A DNA stretch of 64,000 nucleotides from Diaphorobacter limosus. GTDB taxonomy: Bacteria; Pseudomonadota; Gammaproteobacteria; Burkholderiales; Burkholderiaceae_C. The stretch is taken from assembly GCF_033100095.1 (NCBI RefSeq), contig NZ_CP136921.1, forward strand, positions 3,995,001 to 4,059,000. Reading direction: 5' to 3'. The notes under the pieces are model-generated. The model saw nothing but the letters and a program-made list of their open reading frames with translations, was not told the DNA's origin and ran no database searches. Positions 53,250 to 61,938 of this stretch are shown piece after piece. Made by a program: the position numbers and the translations under genes. Each line of letters opens with the position of its first letter. Within the stretch, counting starts at the first letter, position 1.

Positions 53250-56200
53250 ATGAACCTGTCGCGCCTGTTCATCCTGCGGCCGATCGCCACCTCGCTGCTG
53301 ATGGTGGCCATCCTGATCGCCGGCCTGCTGGCCTGGCGCCAGCTGCCGATATCGGCCCTGCCCGAGGTGGACTACCCCAGCATCCAGGTGACCACGCTCT
53401 ACCCCGGGGCCAGCCCGGATGTGATGACCTCCAACGTCACCGCGCCGCTGGAGCGCCAGCTCGGCCAGATGCCGGGCCTGGCGCAGATGTCGTCCACCAG
53501 CTCGGGCGGCGCTTCGGTGATCACGCTGCGCTTTGCGCTCGATATGTCGATGGACGTGGCCGAGCAGCAGGTGCAGGCCGCCATCAACGCCGCCACGTCG
53601 CTGCTGCCCAATGACCTGCCGATGCCGCCCTTGTATAGCAAGGTGAACCCGGCCGACGCGCCCATCCTGACGCTGGCCATCACCTCGCCCACGCTGCCGG
53701 TGATACGCGTGAACGACCTGGTGGAAAACCGCCTGGCGCCCAGGCTGTCGCAGGTCCAGGGCGTGGGCCTGGTGGCCATAGGTGGCGGGCGCCGCCCGGC
53801 CGTGCGCATACAGGCCAACCCCACGGCGCTGGCCGGCCTGGGGCTGACGCTGGAGGACCTGCGCAGTTCAATCGCCGCGGCCAACGTGAAGGCCGCCAAG
53901 GGCGGCTTTGACGGGCCCGAGCGCGCCTCCACCATAGATGCCAACGACCAGCTGCAGTCCGCCGCCGAGTACCGCCAGCTGATCATCGCCTTCAAGAACG
54001 GCAACCCGGTGCGCCTGGCCGACGTGGCCGCCACCGTGGACGATGCCGAGAACACCCGCCTGGCCGCCTGGGCCGCCACGCCGGACACTGGCGCGCGCGC
54101 CGGCGTCATCCTGAACATCAAGCGCCAGCCCGGCGCCAACGTCATCGCCACGGTGGACCGCATCCAGGCGCTGCTGCCGCAGCTGAAAGAATCGCTGCCG
54201 GCGTCGCTGGACGTGCAGGTGCTGACCGACCGCACCGTGACCATACGCGCCTCGGTGCGCGACATGCAGACCGAGCTGATGCTGGCCATCGCCCTGGTGG
54301 TGGCGGTGATCTTCGTCTTTCTGCGCTCGGCATCGGCCACGCTGATCCCCAGCTTTGCCGTGCCGCTGTCGCTGGTGGGCACCTTTGGCGTGATGCATCT
54401 GGCGGGGTTCTCGATCAACAACCTGACGCTGATGGCGCTGACCATCTCCACCGGCTTTGTGGTCGATGACGCGATTGTCATGATCGAAAACATTGCCCGG
54501 CATCTGGAGATGCCGGGCAATGTTTCGGTGCAGGCTCATGGGGCCGAAGGCCCCGTGAAGGACGCGCAAGCGTCCGGCCATAGCCAGAACACGCCAGCAC
54601 CCCACATCACCCCCTTGGAGGCTGCACTCCAGGGCGCCAAACAGATAGGCTTCACCATCATCTCGCTGACCATCTCGCTGGTGGCGGTGCTGATTCCGCT
54701 GCTCTTCATGGGCGACGTGGTGGGGCGGCTGTTCCGGGAGTTCGCCATCACCATGGCCGTGGCCATACTGATATCGGCCGTGGTCTCGTTGACGCTCACG
54801 CCCATGCTGTGCGCGCGCCTGCTCAGGCATGACCCGGAGCAGGCCCGTGGCCGCCTGTACCACGCCACCGGGCGTTTTCTGGACGGCATGATCGCCGGGT
54901 ACGGCCGGCTGCTGGCTTGGGTGCTGGACCGTCGCGGCCTGACCTGGGGCGTGTTTCTGGCCACGCTGGCCATCACCGCGCTGCTGTACCTGGCGGTGCC
55001 CAAGGGCTTCTTCCCGACGCAGGACACGGGCACGCTGCAGGCCACCACCGAGGCCGACCAGTCGATCTCGTTCGCCGCCATGGCCGAACGCCAGCAGGCA
55101 CTGGTCGAGCGCCTGCTGCGCGACCCGGCGGTGCAGAGCATTTCCTCCTTCATCGGCGTGGATGGCAGCAACACCACGCTGAACACCGGCCGCCTGCTCA
55201 TCGACCTGAAGCCCCACGGCGAGCGCGACGACGCCGCCACCGTGCTGCGCCGCCTGTCGGACGACAGCCGCGGCCTGCCCGGCATACGGCTGTTTGCCCA
55301 GCCGGTGCAGGATCTGACGATAGAGGAGCGCGCGGCGCGCACCCAGTACCAGCTGCTGCTGTCATCGCCCGACATGGCGCAGCTGGCGCGCAGCAGCGCG
55401 GCCCTGGTCGAGCGCATGCGCGCCCTGCCCGAGCTGACCGACGTGGGCAGCGACCAGCAGAACCTGGGCCGCCAGGCCTATGTGGAGATAGACCGCGCCC
55501 AGGCCAGCCGCCTGGGCGTGACGGTGGCGGCGGTGGACCAGGCGCTGTACAACGCCTTCGGCCAGCGGCTGATCTCGACCATCTTCACGCAGTCGAACCA
55601 ATACCGCGTGGTGCTGGAGGTGGCGCCGCAGTTCAAGCTGGGGCCCGAGGCGCTGCAGGCCATCCATGTGGCCTCGACCAGTGGCGCGCCGGTGCCGCTG
55701 TCCTCCATCGCCCAGGTCAGCGAGCGCAGCATGGCCCTGGCCGTCAGCCATGTGGGGCAACTGCCCGCGGCCACCATCTCCTTCAACACCGCGCCCGGCG
55801 TGGCCCTGGGCCACGCCGTCAAGGCGGTGCAGGGCCAACTGCAGGCCGCGCGGGACGCCGGCGAGCTGCCGCTGGCGGTGGAGGCGCAGTTCCAGGGCGC
55901 GGCGCTGGCGTTCCAGGCGTCCTTGTCCAACACGCTGCTGCTGATTCTGGCGGCGGTGATCACCATGTACATCGTGCTCGGCGTGCTGTATGAGAGCACC
56001 ATCCACCCGGTGACCATTTTGTCCACGCTGCCCTCGGCGGCAGTGGGGGCGCTGCTGGCGCTGATGGTGGCGGGGCTGGAGCTGGACATCATCGCCATCA
56101 TCGGCATCGTGCTGCTGATCGGCATCGTGAAGAAGAACGCCATCATGATGATCGACTTCGCCCTGGAGGCGCAGCGCGAGCAGGGCCTGAGCGCGCGCGA

Positions 56201-56450
56201 GGCCATCTTCCAGGCCTGCCTGCTGCGCTTTCGGCCCATTTTGATGACGACTCTGGCGGCCCTGCTCGGCGCCTTGCCGCTGATGCTGGGCCAGGGCGTG
56301 GGCAGCGAACTGCGCCACCCGCTGGGTGTGACCATGGTGGGGGGGCTGCTGCTGAGCCAGTTGCTGACGCTGTTCACCACGCCGGTGATTTACCTGACCT
56401 TTGAAGGCTGGGCGCAGAGGTGGCGGGGTTTTGGGGTAAAAAATGCATGA
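53250..56450 (+). CDS. mdtB: RND efflux permease, MdtB-type, with a ~30-residue in-frame insertion
   Basis: Inner-membrane proton-driven drug efflux protein of 1066 residues. The N-terminus is [61 protein letters not shown]4 carries the proton-relay Asp-Asp in [19 protein letters not shown]. Here a loop [18 protein letters not shown]... of ~30 residues, absent from the MdtC-like paralogue below, is inserted before [17 protein letters not shown]. The rest is normal: [43 protein letters not shown], the C-terminal [13 protein letters not shown]. The last codons (FGVKNA) lie in a short repeat. Adaptor, two permeases and channel suggest the MdtBC heteromeric plan. Confidence 0.92.
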   Translation: MNLSRLFILRPIATSLLMVAILIAGLLAWRQLPISALPEVDYPSIQVTTLYPGASPDVMTSNVTAPLERQLGQMPGLAQMSSTSSGGASVITLRFALDMSMDVAEQQVQAAINAATSLLPNDLPMPPLYSKVNPADAPILTLAITSPTLPVIRVNDLVENRLAPRLSQVQGVGLVAIGGGRRPAVRIQANPTALAGLGLTLEDLRSSIAAANVKAAKGGFDGPERASTIDANDQLQSAAEYRQLIIAFKNGNPVRLADVAATVDDAENTRLAAWAATPDTGARAGVILNIKRQPGANVIATVDRIQALLPQLKESLPASLDVQVLTDRTVTIRASVRDMQTELMLAIALVVAVIFVFLRSASATLIPSFAVPLSLVGTFGVMHLAGFSINNLTLMALTISTGFVVDDAIVMIENIARHLEMPGNVSVQAHGAEGPVKDAQASGHSQNTPAPHITPLEAALQGAKQIGFTIISLTISLVAVLIPLLFMGDVVGRLFREFAITMAVAILISAVVSLTLTPMLCARLLRHDPEQARGRLYHATGRFLDGMIAGYGRLLAWVLDRRGLTWGVFLATLAITALLYLAVPKGFFPTQDTGTLQATTEADQSISFAAMAERQQALVERLLRDPAVQSISSFIGVDGSNTTLNTGRLLIDLKPHGERDDAATVLRRLSDDSRGLPGIRLFAQPVQDLTIEERAARTQYQLLLSSPDMAQLARSSAALVERMRALPELTDVGSDQQNLGRQAYVEIDRAQASRLGVTVAAVDQALYNAFGQRLISTIFTQSNQYRVVLEVAPQFKLGPEALQAIHVASTSGAPVPLSSIAQVSERSMALAVSHVGQLPAATISFNTAPGVALGHAVKAVQGQLQAARDAGELPLAVEAQFQGAALAFQASLSNTLLLILAAVITMYIVLGVLYESTIHPVTILSTLPSAAVGALLALMVAGLELDIIAIIGIVLLIGIVKKNAIMMIDFALEAQREQGLSAREAIFQACLLRFRPILMTTLAALLGALPLMLGQGVGSELRHPLGVTMVGGLLLSQLLTLFTTPVIYLTFEGWAQRWRGFGVKNA
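54491..54575. repeat. Run of three perfect hairpins inside the MdtB-like gene
   Basis: 15-bp arms CATTGCCCGGCATCT (54491-54505) and AGATGCCGGGCAATG (54508-54522) around 2 nt; GGGGCC-GAA-GGCCCC (54540-54554); GGACGC-GCAA-GCGTCC (54560-54575). They lie in the insertion of the permease gene, without breaking the frame. Confidence 0.8.
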
Positions 56451-56490
56451 AGCGCTTGTGTATCAAGCGTCAGGCGCTATCTTTATTTCT
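56437..56490 (-). repeat. Short interspersed repeat, copy 11
   Basis: Minus-strand AAGATAGCGCCTGACGCTTG, spacer, CAAGCGCTTCATGCATTTTT. It overlaps the stop codon of the MdtB-like gene and abuts the 824-bp palindromic element. Confidence 0.65.
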
Positions 56491-57313
56491 AATTGGGGTC
56501 AGATTCCAATTAAATCCTGGCTGGTTGCTTGCTTGTTGCTGGCCGGGTCTCGCCCCGGCAGGCGAGGTACTTTTCTTTGCTTCGCCAAAGAAAAGTACCC
56601 AAAAGAAAGGCGACCCTGCTGTCCGTGTCCTTGCGCTTCGCTCCGGGCAACCTGCGGTGCTCGGTCACGGGGCGTGCCGCAGAACTCACTGCGCGCTGCG
56701 CGCTTCGTTCAAACAACTGCGGCAAGTCAGTCCACAAAGCATGCGCGCTGCGACGCGCATGCCCGCCCCGCGCCCTGCGCTCCTCGGCACGGCCAGAAGG
56801 GAGTGGGGACGACACGGGCCATCGCTGCGCTCGGCCCGGCAAAAGGCGCGCCCCGCGCGGGGCCGAGCGCAGCGATGGCCCGTCTCGGGCTGTTCAACCC
56901 CCTGGGGCTGCGCCTGGGGCGGGGCGCTTGCGGGGTGGGCATGCGCGTCGAAGCGCGCATGCATCGTCCTCTAGCTTGCCGCGGTTGTATGAACGGAGCG
57001 CCGCAGGCGCGCAGTGAGTTCTGCGGCACACCCCGCAAGCGCCCCGACCCAGGTTTGCCCCGTAGCGCAGCGAAGGGGTCGCAGACTTGGGGTCGCCTTT
57101 TCTTTGCTTACTTTCTTTTGGCGAAGCAAAAGAAAGTGAGTGCGCCGCCGGGCGCATATCCCGGCCAGCAACATCAAAAAGAAGAGCTACCAGCGACCTA
57201 CCAGCAAGCGCTGGATGCCAAAATTAATTGGAGTCTGACCCCAATTAGGTTGACCCCAATTAGGTTTCCAAACAGGTGTAAGCGGGTAGTTAATTGGAAT
57301 CTGACCCCAATTA
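56490..57313. mobile_element. 824-bp non-coding palindromic element between the two RND permease genes
   Basis: Bounded by perfect 23-bp inverted repeats (56490-56512 and 57291-57313; core AATTGGGGTCAGATTCCAAT). Inside are a perfect 21-bp inverted pair (56676-56696 and 57007-57027), a perfect 22-bp pair (56816-56837 and 56860-56881), a 14-bp hairpin GGTACTTTTCTTTG with a CTTCGC loop (56566-56599) and its mirror-like partner near 57107-57140 with a GCGAAG loop. Extra copies of the end motif sit at 57224-57257. No transposase, integrase or recognisable protein is coded; the open frames here look like by-products of GC-rich repeats. It accounts for the whole 880-bp gap between the permease genes. 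Confidence 0.75.
57201..57225 (+). repeat. Half copy of the short interspersed repeat
   Basis: CAAGCGCTGGATGCCAAAAT: the right half only, near the right end of the 824-bp element. Confidence 0.5.
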
Positions 57314-57332
57314 AGGGCGCGGGAGGTGTGGC

Positions 57333-60300
57333 ATGAGCCTGTCCACCCCCTTCATCCACCGCCCCATCGCCACCATGCTGCTGACCCTGGGCCTGGCGCT
57401 GGCCGGGGCGGTGTCGTATTTTTTGCTGCCGGTGGCGCCGCTGCCGCAGGTGGACTATCCGACGATCTCGGTCAGCGCCAGTCTGCCCGGCGCCAGCCCC
57501 GACACCATGGCCGCCACGGTGGCGACGCCGCTGGAACGCTCACTGGGCGCGATAGCCGGGGTGAACGAGATCACCTCCAGCTCCAGCCTGGGCAACACGC
57601 GCATCACGCTGCAGTTCGACCTGTCGCGCACCGTGGACAGCGCCGCGCACGACGTGCAGGCCGCCATCAACGCCGCGCGCACGCTGCTGCCCACCGGCAT
57701 GCCCAGCAGCCCGACCTACCGCAAGGTGAACCCGGCGGACGCGCCCATCATGATCCTGGCGCTCACCTCCGCCAGCCTCACGCGCGGGCAGATGTACGAC
57801 GCGGCCTCGACGGTGCTGGCGCAAAAGCTCTCGCAGGTCGAGGGCGTGGGCCAGGCGGTGGTCAGCGGCGGGGCGCTGCCGGCGGTGCGTGTCGAGCTCG
57901 ATCCGGTGCGGCTCGCGGCCAGCGGCATCTCGCTGGAGCAGGTGCGCGGCGCCATCACCAGCACCAACGCCAACCGGCCGCTGGGCGCTCTGGAGCGGGG
58001 CGGCCAGTACTGGCAGGTGGCCACCAACGACCAGGCGCGCGCGGCGGCCGACTACGCGCCGCTGGTGCTGGCCTGGCGCAATGGCGGCGCCGTGCGCCTG
58101 GCGGACGTGGCGCGGGTCACCGACTCGGTGCAGGACGTGCGCAACTACGGCGTGGCCAACGGCCAGCCGGCCATATTGCTGCAGATCTACAAGCAGCCGG
58201 GCGCCAACATTTTGGACGCGGTGGAGCGCGTGCGCGCGCTGCTGCCGCAGCTGCAGGCCTCGATACCGGCGGCGATCGACATCACCGTGGTGTCGGACCG
58301 CACGCCCACGCTGCGCGCCTCGGTGGACGAGGTGCAGCGCGCGCTGCTGATTGCCGTGGCGCTGGTGATCCTGGTGGTGTTCTTGTTTTTGCGCCGGCTG
58401 CGCGCCACGCTGATTCCGGCCGTGGCTGTGCCGGCGTCGCTGGCCGGCACCTTTGGCGTGATGTACCTGGCGGGCTATACGCTGGACAACCTGTCGCTGA
58501 TGGCGCTGACGGTGGCCACCGGCTTTGTGGTGGACGACGCCATCGTGGTGCTGGAGAACGTCATGCGCCACATGGAGCGCGGCAAGACGGCCCTGCAGGC
58601 GGCACTCGACGGCGCGCGCGAGATCGGCTTTACCGTGGTCTCGATGAGCCTGTCGCTGATAGCGGTGTTCGTGCCCATATTGTTCATGGGCGGCATCGTC
58701 GGGCGCTTCTTTCGCGAGTTCGCGGTGGTCATGTCCGCGGCCATTTTGCTGTCCATGCTGGTGTCGCTGACCACCACGCCCATGATGTGCGCGGCCCTGC
58801 TGCGCGCGCCCGCGCCGGGCCGGGCTGCGCCGGGCGCCTGGGCACGCCGGGCCGCGCACCTGGGCGCGGCCGTGCAGCGCGGCTACCGCCGCAGCCTGGC
58901 CTGGGGCCTGCGCCACCAGCCGCTGGTGCTGCTGGCGCTGGCGGGCGTGGTGGCGCTGAACGTGCACCTGTACCGGTCCATAGACAAGGGCTTCATGCCG
59001 GACCAGGACACGGGCCGCATCATGGGTTTCATACGCGCCGACCAGGCCACGTCCTACCAGGCCATGGAACAGCGCCTGAAGCGCTTTCTGGCCATCGTGC
59101 AGGAAGACCCGGCGGTGGAATATGTCACCGGCTTTACCGGCGGCGGCCAGCGCAACGCGGCCAGCATGTTCATGACGCTCAAGCCCATGGCGCAGCGCCA
59201 GGCCTCGTCGGATCAGGTCATCGCCCGCCTGCGCGACAAGCTGCGCAACGAGCCCGGCGCGCGCCTGTTCATGATGACGCAAAAGGACATACGCATAGGC
59301 GGGCGGCAAAGCAGCGCGTCGTACGACTACACGCTGCAGGCCGACGACATCGCCGACCTGCGCACCTGGGAGCCGCGCGTGCGCCAGGCGCTGGCGCGCC
59401 TGCCGGAGCTGGAGGACGTGAACAGCGACGTGCAGGACTTCGGCCAGCAGACCCTGCTGGAGATAGACCGCGACGCCGCCACGCGCCTGGGCCTGACGGT
59501 GGCGCAGATCGACGCCACCTTGAACGACGCCTTCGGCCAGCGCCAGGTGGGCGTGATCTTCAACCCCTTGAATCAGTACCGTGTGGTGATGGAGGCCGCG
59601 CCGCGCTACCTGCAAAGCCCGCAGACGCTCGCCGGCTTCTTCTTCGTCAACAAGGACGGCCGGCAGGTGCCGCTGACGGCCTTTGCGCGCATCGCGCGCG
59701 GCACCACGCCGCTGTCGGTCAACCACCAGGGCGGCACGCCGGCCAGCACCATCGGTTACAGCCTGGCCCCGGGTGTGTCGCTGTCGCAGGCCAACGACGC
59801 CATACGCGACGCCGTGGCCGGCCTGGGCGTGCCGGTGTCGGTGCGCGGCAGTTTCAGCGGCACGGCCGGGGCCTTTCAGCAGGCGCTGGCGGGCCAGCCG
59901 CTGCTGATACTGGCGGCCATCGTCACCATCTACCTGGTGCTGGGCATGCTGTATGAAGACCTGGTGCACCCCATCACCATCCTCTCCACGCTGCCCTCGG
60001 CCGGCGTCGGGGCGCTGCTGGCGCTGATGCTGTTCAAGACCGAGTTCTCGCTGATCGCGCTGATCGGCGTGCTGTTGCTCATCGGCATCGTGAAGAAGAA
60101 CGCCATCCTGATGATCGACTTTGCGCTGGCGCGGCAGAAAAGCGGCCGCGGCACCCCCGTGCAGGCCATCTACCGCGCCTGCCACCTGCGCCTGCGCCAC
60201 ATCTTGATGACCACCGTGGCTGCCATCTTCGGCGCGCTGCCGCTGGCCCTGGGCCACGGCGTGGGCGCCGAGCTGCGCCAGCCGCTGGGCATTGCCATCG

Positions 60301-60437
60301 TCGGCGGCCTGCTGGTGAGCCAGCTGCTCACGCTCTACACCACGCCCGTGGTCTATGTGCTGCTGGAGCGCCTGCGCCGGCGCCTGCGGGCGCGGCGCGG
60401 GGGTGGTGCAGCGGTTTTGAATCAAACAGGGCTCTAA
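57333..60437 (+). CDS. mdtC: RND efflux permease, MdtC-type
   Basis: Second inner-membrane efflux protein, 1034 residues. N-terminus [47 protein letters not shown]4 proton-relay [38 protein letters not shown] (no insertion, in contrast to the MdtB-like gene), FMPDQDTG, and terminal [26 protein letters not shown] 7-8 bp before ATG 57333 is a good ribosome site. The 824-bp element lies just upstream, so this gene may need read-through or its own promoter. Its stop codon falls in a short repeat. Confidence 0.92.
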   Translation: MSLSTPFIHRPIATMLLTLGLALAGAVSYFLLPVAPLPQVDYPTISVSASLPGASPDTMAATVATPLERSLGAIAGVNEITSSSSLGNTRITLQFDLSRTVDSAAHDVQAAINAARTLLPTGMPSSPTYRKVNPADAPIMILALTSASLTRGQMYDAASTVLAQKLSQVEGVGQAVVSGGALPAVRVELDPVRLAASGISLEQVRGAITSTNANRPLGALERGGQYWQVATNDQARAAADYAPLVLAWRNGGAVRLADVARVTDSVQDVRNYGVANGQPAILLQIYKQPGANILDAVERVRALLPQLQASIPAAIDITVVSDRTPTLRASVDEVQRALLIAVALVILVVFLFLRRLRATLIPAVAVPASLAGTFGVMYLAGYTLDNLSLMALTVATGFVVDDAIVVLENVMRHMERGKTALQAALDGAREIGFTVVSMSLSLIAVFVPILFMGGIVGRFFREFAVVMSAAILLSMLVSLTTTPMMCAALLRAPAPGRAAPGAWARRAAHLGAAVQRGYRRSLAWGLRHQPLVLLALAGVVALNVHLYRSIDKGFMPDQDTGRIMGFIRADQATSYQAMEQRLKRFLAIVQEDPAVEYVTGFTGGGQRNAASMFMTLKPMAQRQASSDQVIARLRDKLRNEPGARLFMMTQKDIRIGGRQSSASYDYTLQADDIADLRTWEPRVRQALARLPELEDVNSDVQDFGQQTLLEIDRDAATRLGLTVAQIDATLNDAFGQRQVGVIFNPLNQYRVVMEAAPRYLQSPQTLAGFFFVNKDGRQVPLTAFARIARGTTPLSVNHQGGTPASTIGYSLAPGVSLSQANDAIRDAVAGLGVPVSVRGSFSGTAGAFQQALAGQPLLILAAIVTIYLVLGMLYEDLVHPITILSTLPSAGVGALLALMLFKTEFSLIALIGVLLLIGIVKKNAILMIDFALARQKSGRGTPVQAIYRACHLRLRHILMTTVAAIFGALPLALGHGVGAELRQPLGIAIVGGLLVSQLLTLYTTPVVYVLLERLRRRLRARRGGGAAVLNQTGL

Positions 60438-60475
60438 CGCTTACAGGACAAGCGCATGCAGCTATCACAAGTATT
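60427..60475 (-). repeat. Short interspersed repeat, copy 12 (over the mdtC stop and channel-gene start)
   Basis: Minus-strand TTGTGATAGCTGCATGCGCT, spacer, AAGCGTTAGAGCCCTG. It contains the stop codon of mdtC and the ATG with the first codons (MQLSQ) of the outer-membrane channel gene. Confidence 0.65.
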
Positions 60476-61892
60476 AATTATTAGCCTTCCTATCGCCCTG
60501 ACCCTATTGGCTGGCTGCGCCAGCGCGCCGCCCTACCAGCGCCCGGCGATAGCGCTGCCCGCGCAGTTCAAGCAGGCCACGGCAGCCGCGCAGGATGCCG
60601 GCATCTGGCGCCCGGTGCAGCCACAGGACGCACCGGCACCCGAGGCGTGGTGGCGTCTGTATGCCGACCCGGATCTCGACCGCCTGCAGCAGCAGGCCGC
60701 GAGCGCGAATCCCGGCATCGCCCAGGCCGTGGCACGGCTGCGCGCCGCCCAGGCGGCCGTGGCGGGCAGCCGCGCCGGCCTGCTGCCCAGCCTGGGCGCC
60801 AGCGGCACGGCCACGCGTGCGCGCAGCGCGACGGGCTCGGGCGGCGGCACCAACAACAGCTACAGCCTGGGGCTGAACGCCAGCTGGGAGCTGGATCTGT
60901 GGGGCCGCCTGTCGGGCGCGGTGGATGCCAGCCAGGCGCAGGCCCAGGCCAGCGGCGCCGACCTGGCGGCGGCGCACCTGTCGCTGCAGGCCAGCCTGGC
61001 GCAAGCCTATTTCGCGCTGCGCACCGCCGAGGCCCAGCAGCGGCTGCTGCAGGAGAGCCTGGCCGCCTACGAGCAAAGCTGGCAGCTCACGCGCAACCGT
61101 GAGCGCGCAGGCGTGGCCTCCAGCGCCGACGTGGCCCAGGCCGAGGCCCAGTACAAAAGCACCCAGGCCCAGCTGATTGAGGCCGGCACCAGCCGCGCCC
61201 AGCTGGAGCACGCCCTGGCCGCCTTGCTGGGCCTGGCGCCCGCGGCCTTCGATCTGCCGGCCACCGGCCTGCTGCCGGCGCCTCCCCTGGTGCCCGCCGA
61301 GCTGCCGGCCGAGCTGCTGCGCCGGCGCCCCGACATCGCCGCCGCCGAGCGCCGCGTGGCCGCCGCCAACGCCGATCTGGGCGTGGCCCGGACGGCCTAC
61401 TTTCCGGCACTCACCCTGTCGGGCGCGGCAGGCTACCGTGGCGCGCGCCTGTCAGATCTGGTGAGTGCGCCGCAGCTGTTCTGGTCGCTGGGCCCGGCCC
61501 TGGCCGCCACCTTGTTTGACGGTGGGGCACGCGATGCGTCGGTCGAGTCGGCCCGCGCCGCGCTCGATCTGGCCACGGCCGGCTACCGCCAGAGCGTGCT
61601 CACGGCGCTGCAGGAGGTCGAGGACAACCTGGCCGCCGCCACCAGCCTGGCCCAGCAGCAGCAGGTACAGACCGAGGCCGTCGCCGCCGCGCAAAGGGCG
61701 CTGGATGTAGTGAGCAACCAGTATCGCGCGGGCACCGTGGCCTACCTCAACGTGCTCTCGGCCCAGACCACGGTGCTGGCCGCCCGGCGCAGCCTGATCG
61801 ACGTGCAGGGCCGCCGCCTGGTGGCGGTGAATACGCTGCTGAAGAACGTGGCCGGGCGCTGGGAGAGCGCCGAAAGCTATCAAAAACAATAG
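60456..61892 (+). CDS. Outer-membrane efflux lipoprotein (NodT/OprM family)
   Basis: TolC-like channel for the RND pump, 478 residues. Lipoprotein signal MQLSQVLIISLPIALTLLAGC with lipidated Cys21, then PPYQRPAIALPAQF and two OEP repeats. The first has EAWWRLYADPDLDRLQQQAASANPGIAQAVARLRAAQAAV, the second the AELLRRRPDIAAAERRVAAANADLGVARTAYFPALTLSGAAGY motif typical of NodT. It is the fourth gene of the efflux operon, 18 bp after mdtC. Substrates of the pump cannot be read from sequence. Confidence 0.92.
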   Translation: MQLSQVLIISLPIALTLLAGCASAPPYQRPAIALPAQFKQATAAAQDAGIWRPVQPQDAPAPEAWWRLYADPDLDRLQQQAASANPGIAQAVARLRAAQAAVAGSRAGLLPSLGASGTATRARSATGSGGGTNNSYSLGLNASWELDLWGRLSGAVDASQAQAQASGADLAAAHLSLQASLAQAYFALRTAEAQQRLLQESLAAYEQSWQLTRNRERAGVASSADVAQAEAQYKSTQAQLIEAGTSRAQLEHALAALLGLAPAAFDLPATGLLPAPPLVPAELPAELLRRRPDIAAAERRVAAANADLGVARTAYFPALTLSGAAGYRGARLSDLVSAPQLFWSLGPALAATLFDGGARDASVESARAALDLATAGYRQSVLTALQEVEDNLAAATSLAQQQQVQTEAVAAAQRALDVVSNQYRAGTVAYLNVLSAQTTVLAARRSLIDVQGRRLVAVNTLLKNVAGRWESAESYQKQ

Positions 61893-61938
61893 CTGTCAGC
61901 GCTTGACGGTCAGGCGCTACGGTCGAATTTTTCTTCAA
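61882..61938 (+). repeat. Short interspersed repeat, copy 13
   Basis: AATAGCTGTCAGCGCTTGA, spacer, AGGCGCTACGGTCGAATTTT. It overlaps the stop codon of the channel gene and separates it from the convergent DUF6519-like gene. Confidence 0.7.

Noticed and set aside
56420..57336. Several 90-300-codon frames in the 824-bp element
   Set aside because: They are Arg/Ala/Ser-rich, overlap each other on both strands, follow the palindromes and show no domain; most likely not genes.
57326..59956. 876-codon frame overlapping the MdtC-like gene
   Set aside because: Gly/Ala/Arg-rich shadow; the overlapping frame has the full RND motif set.
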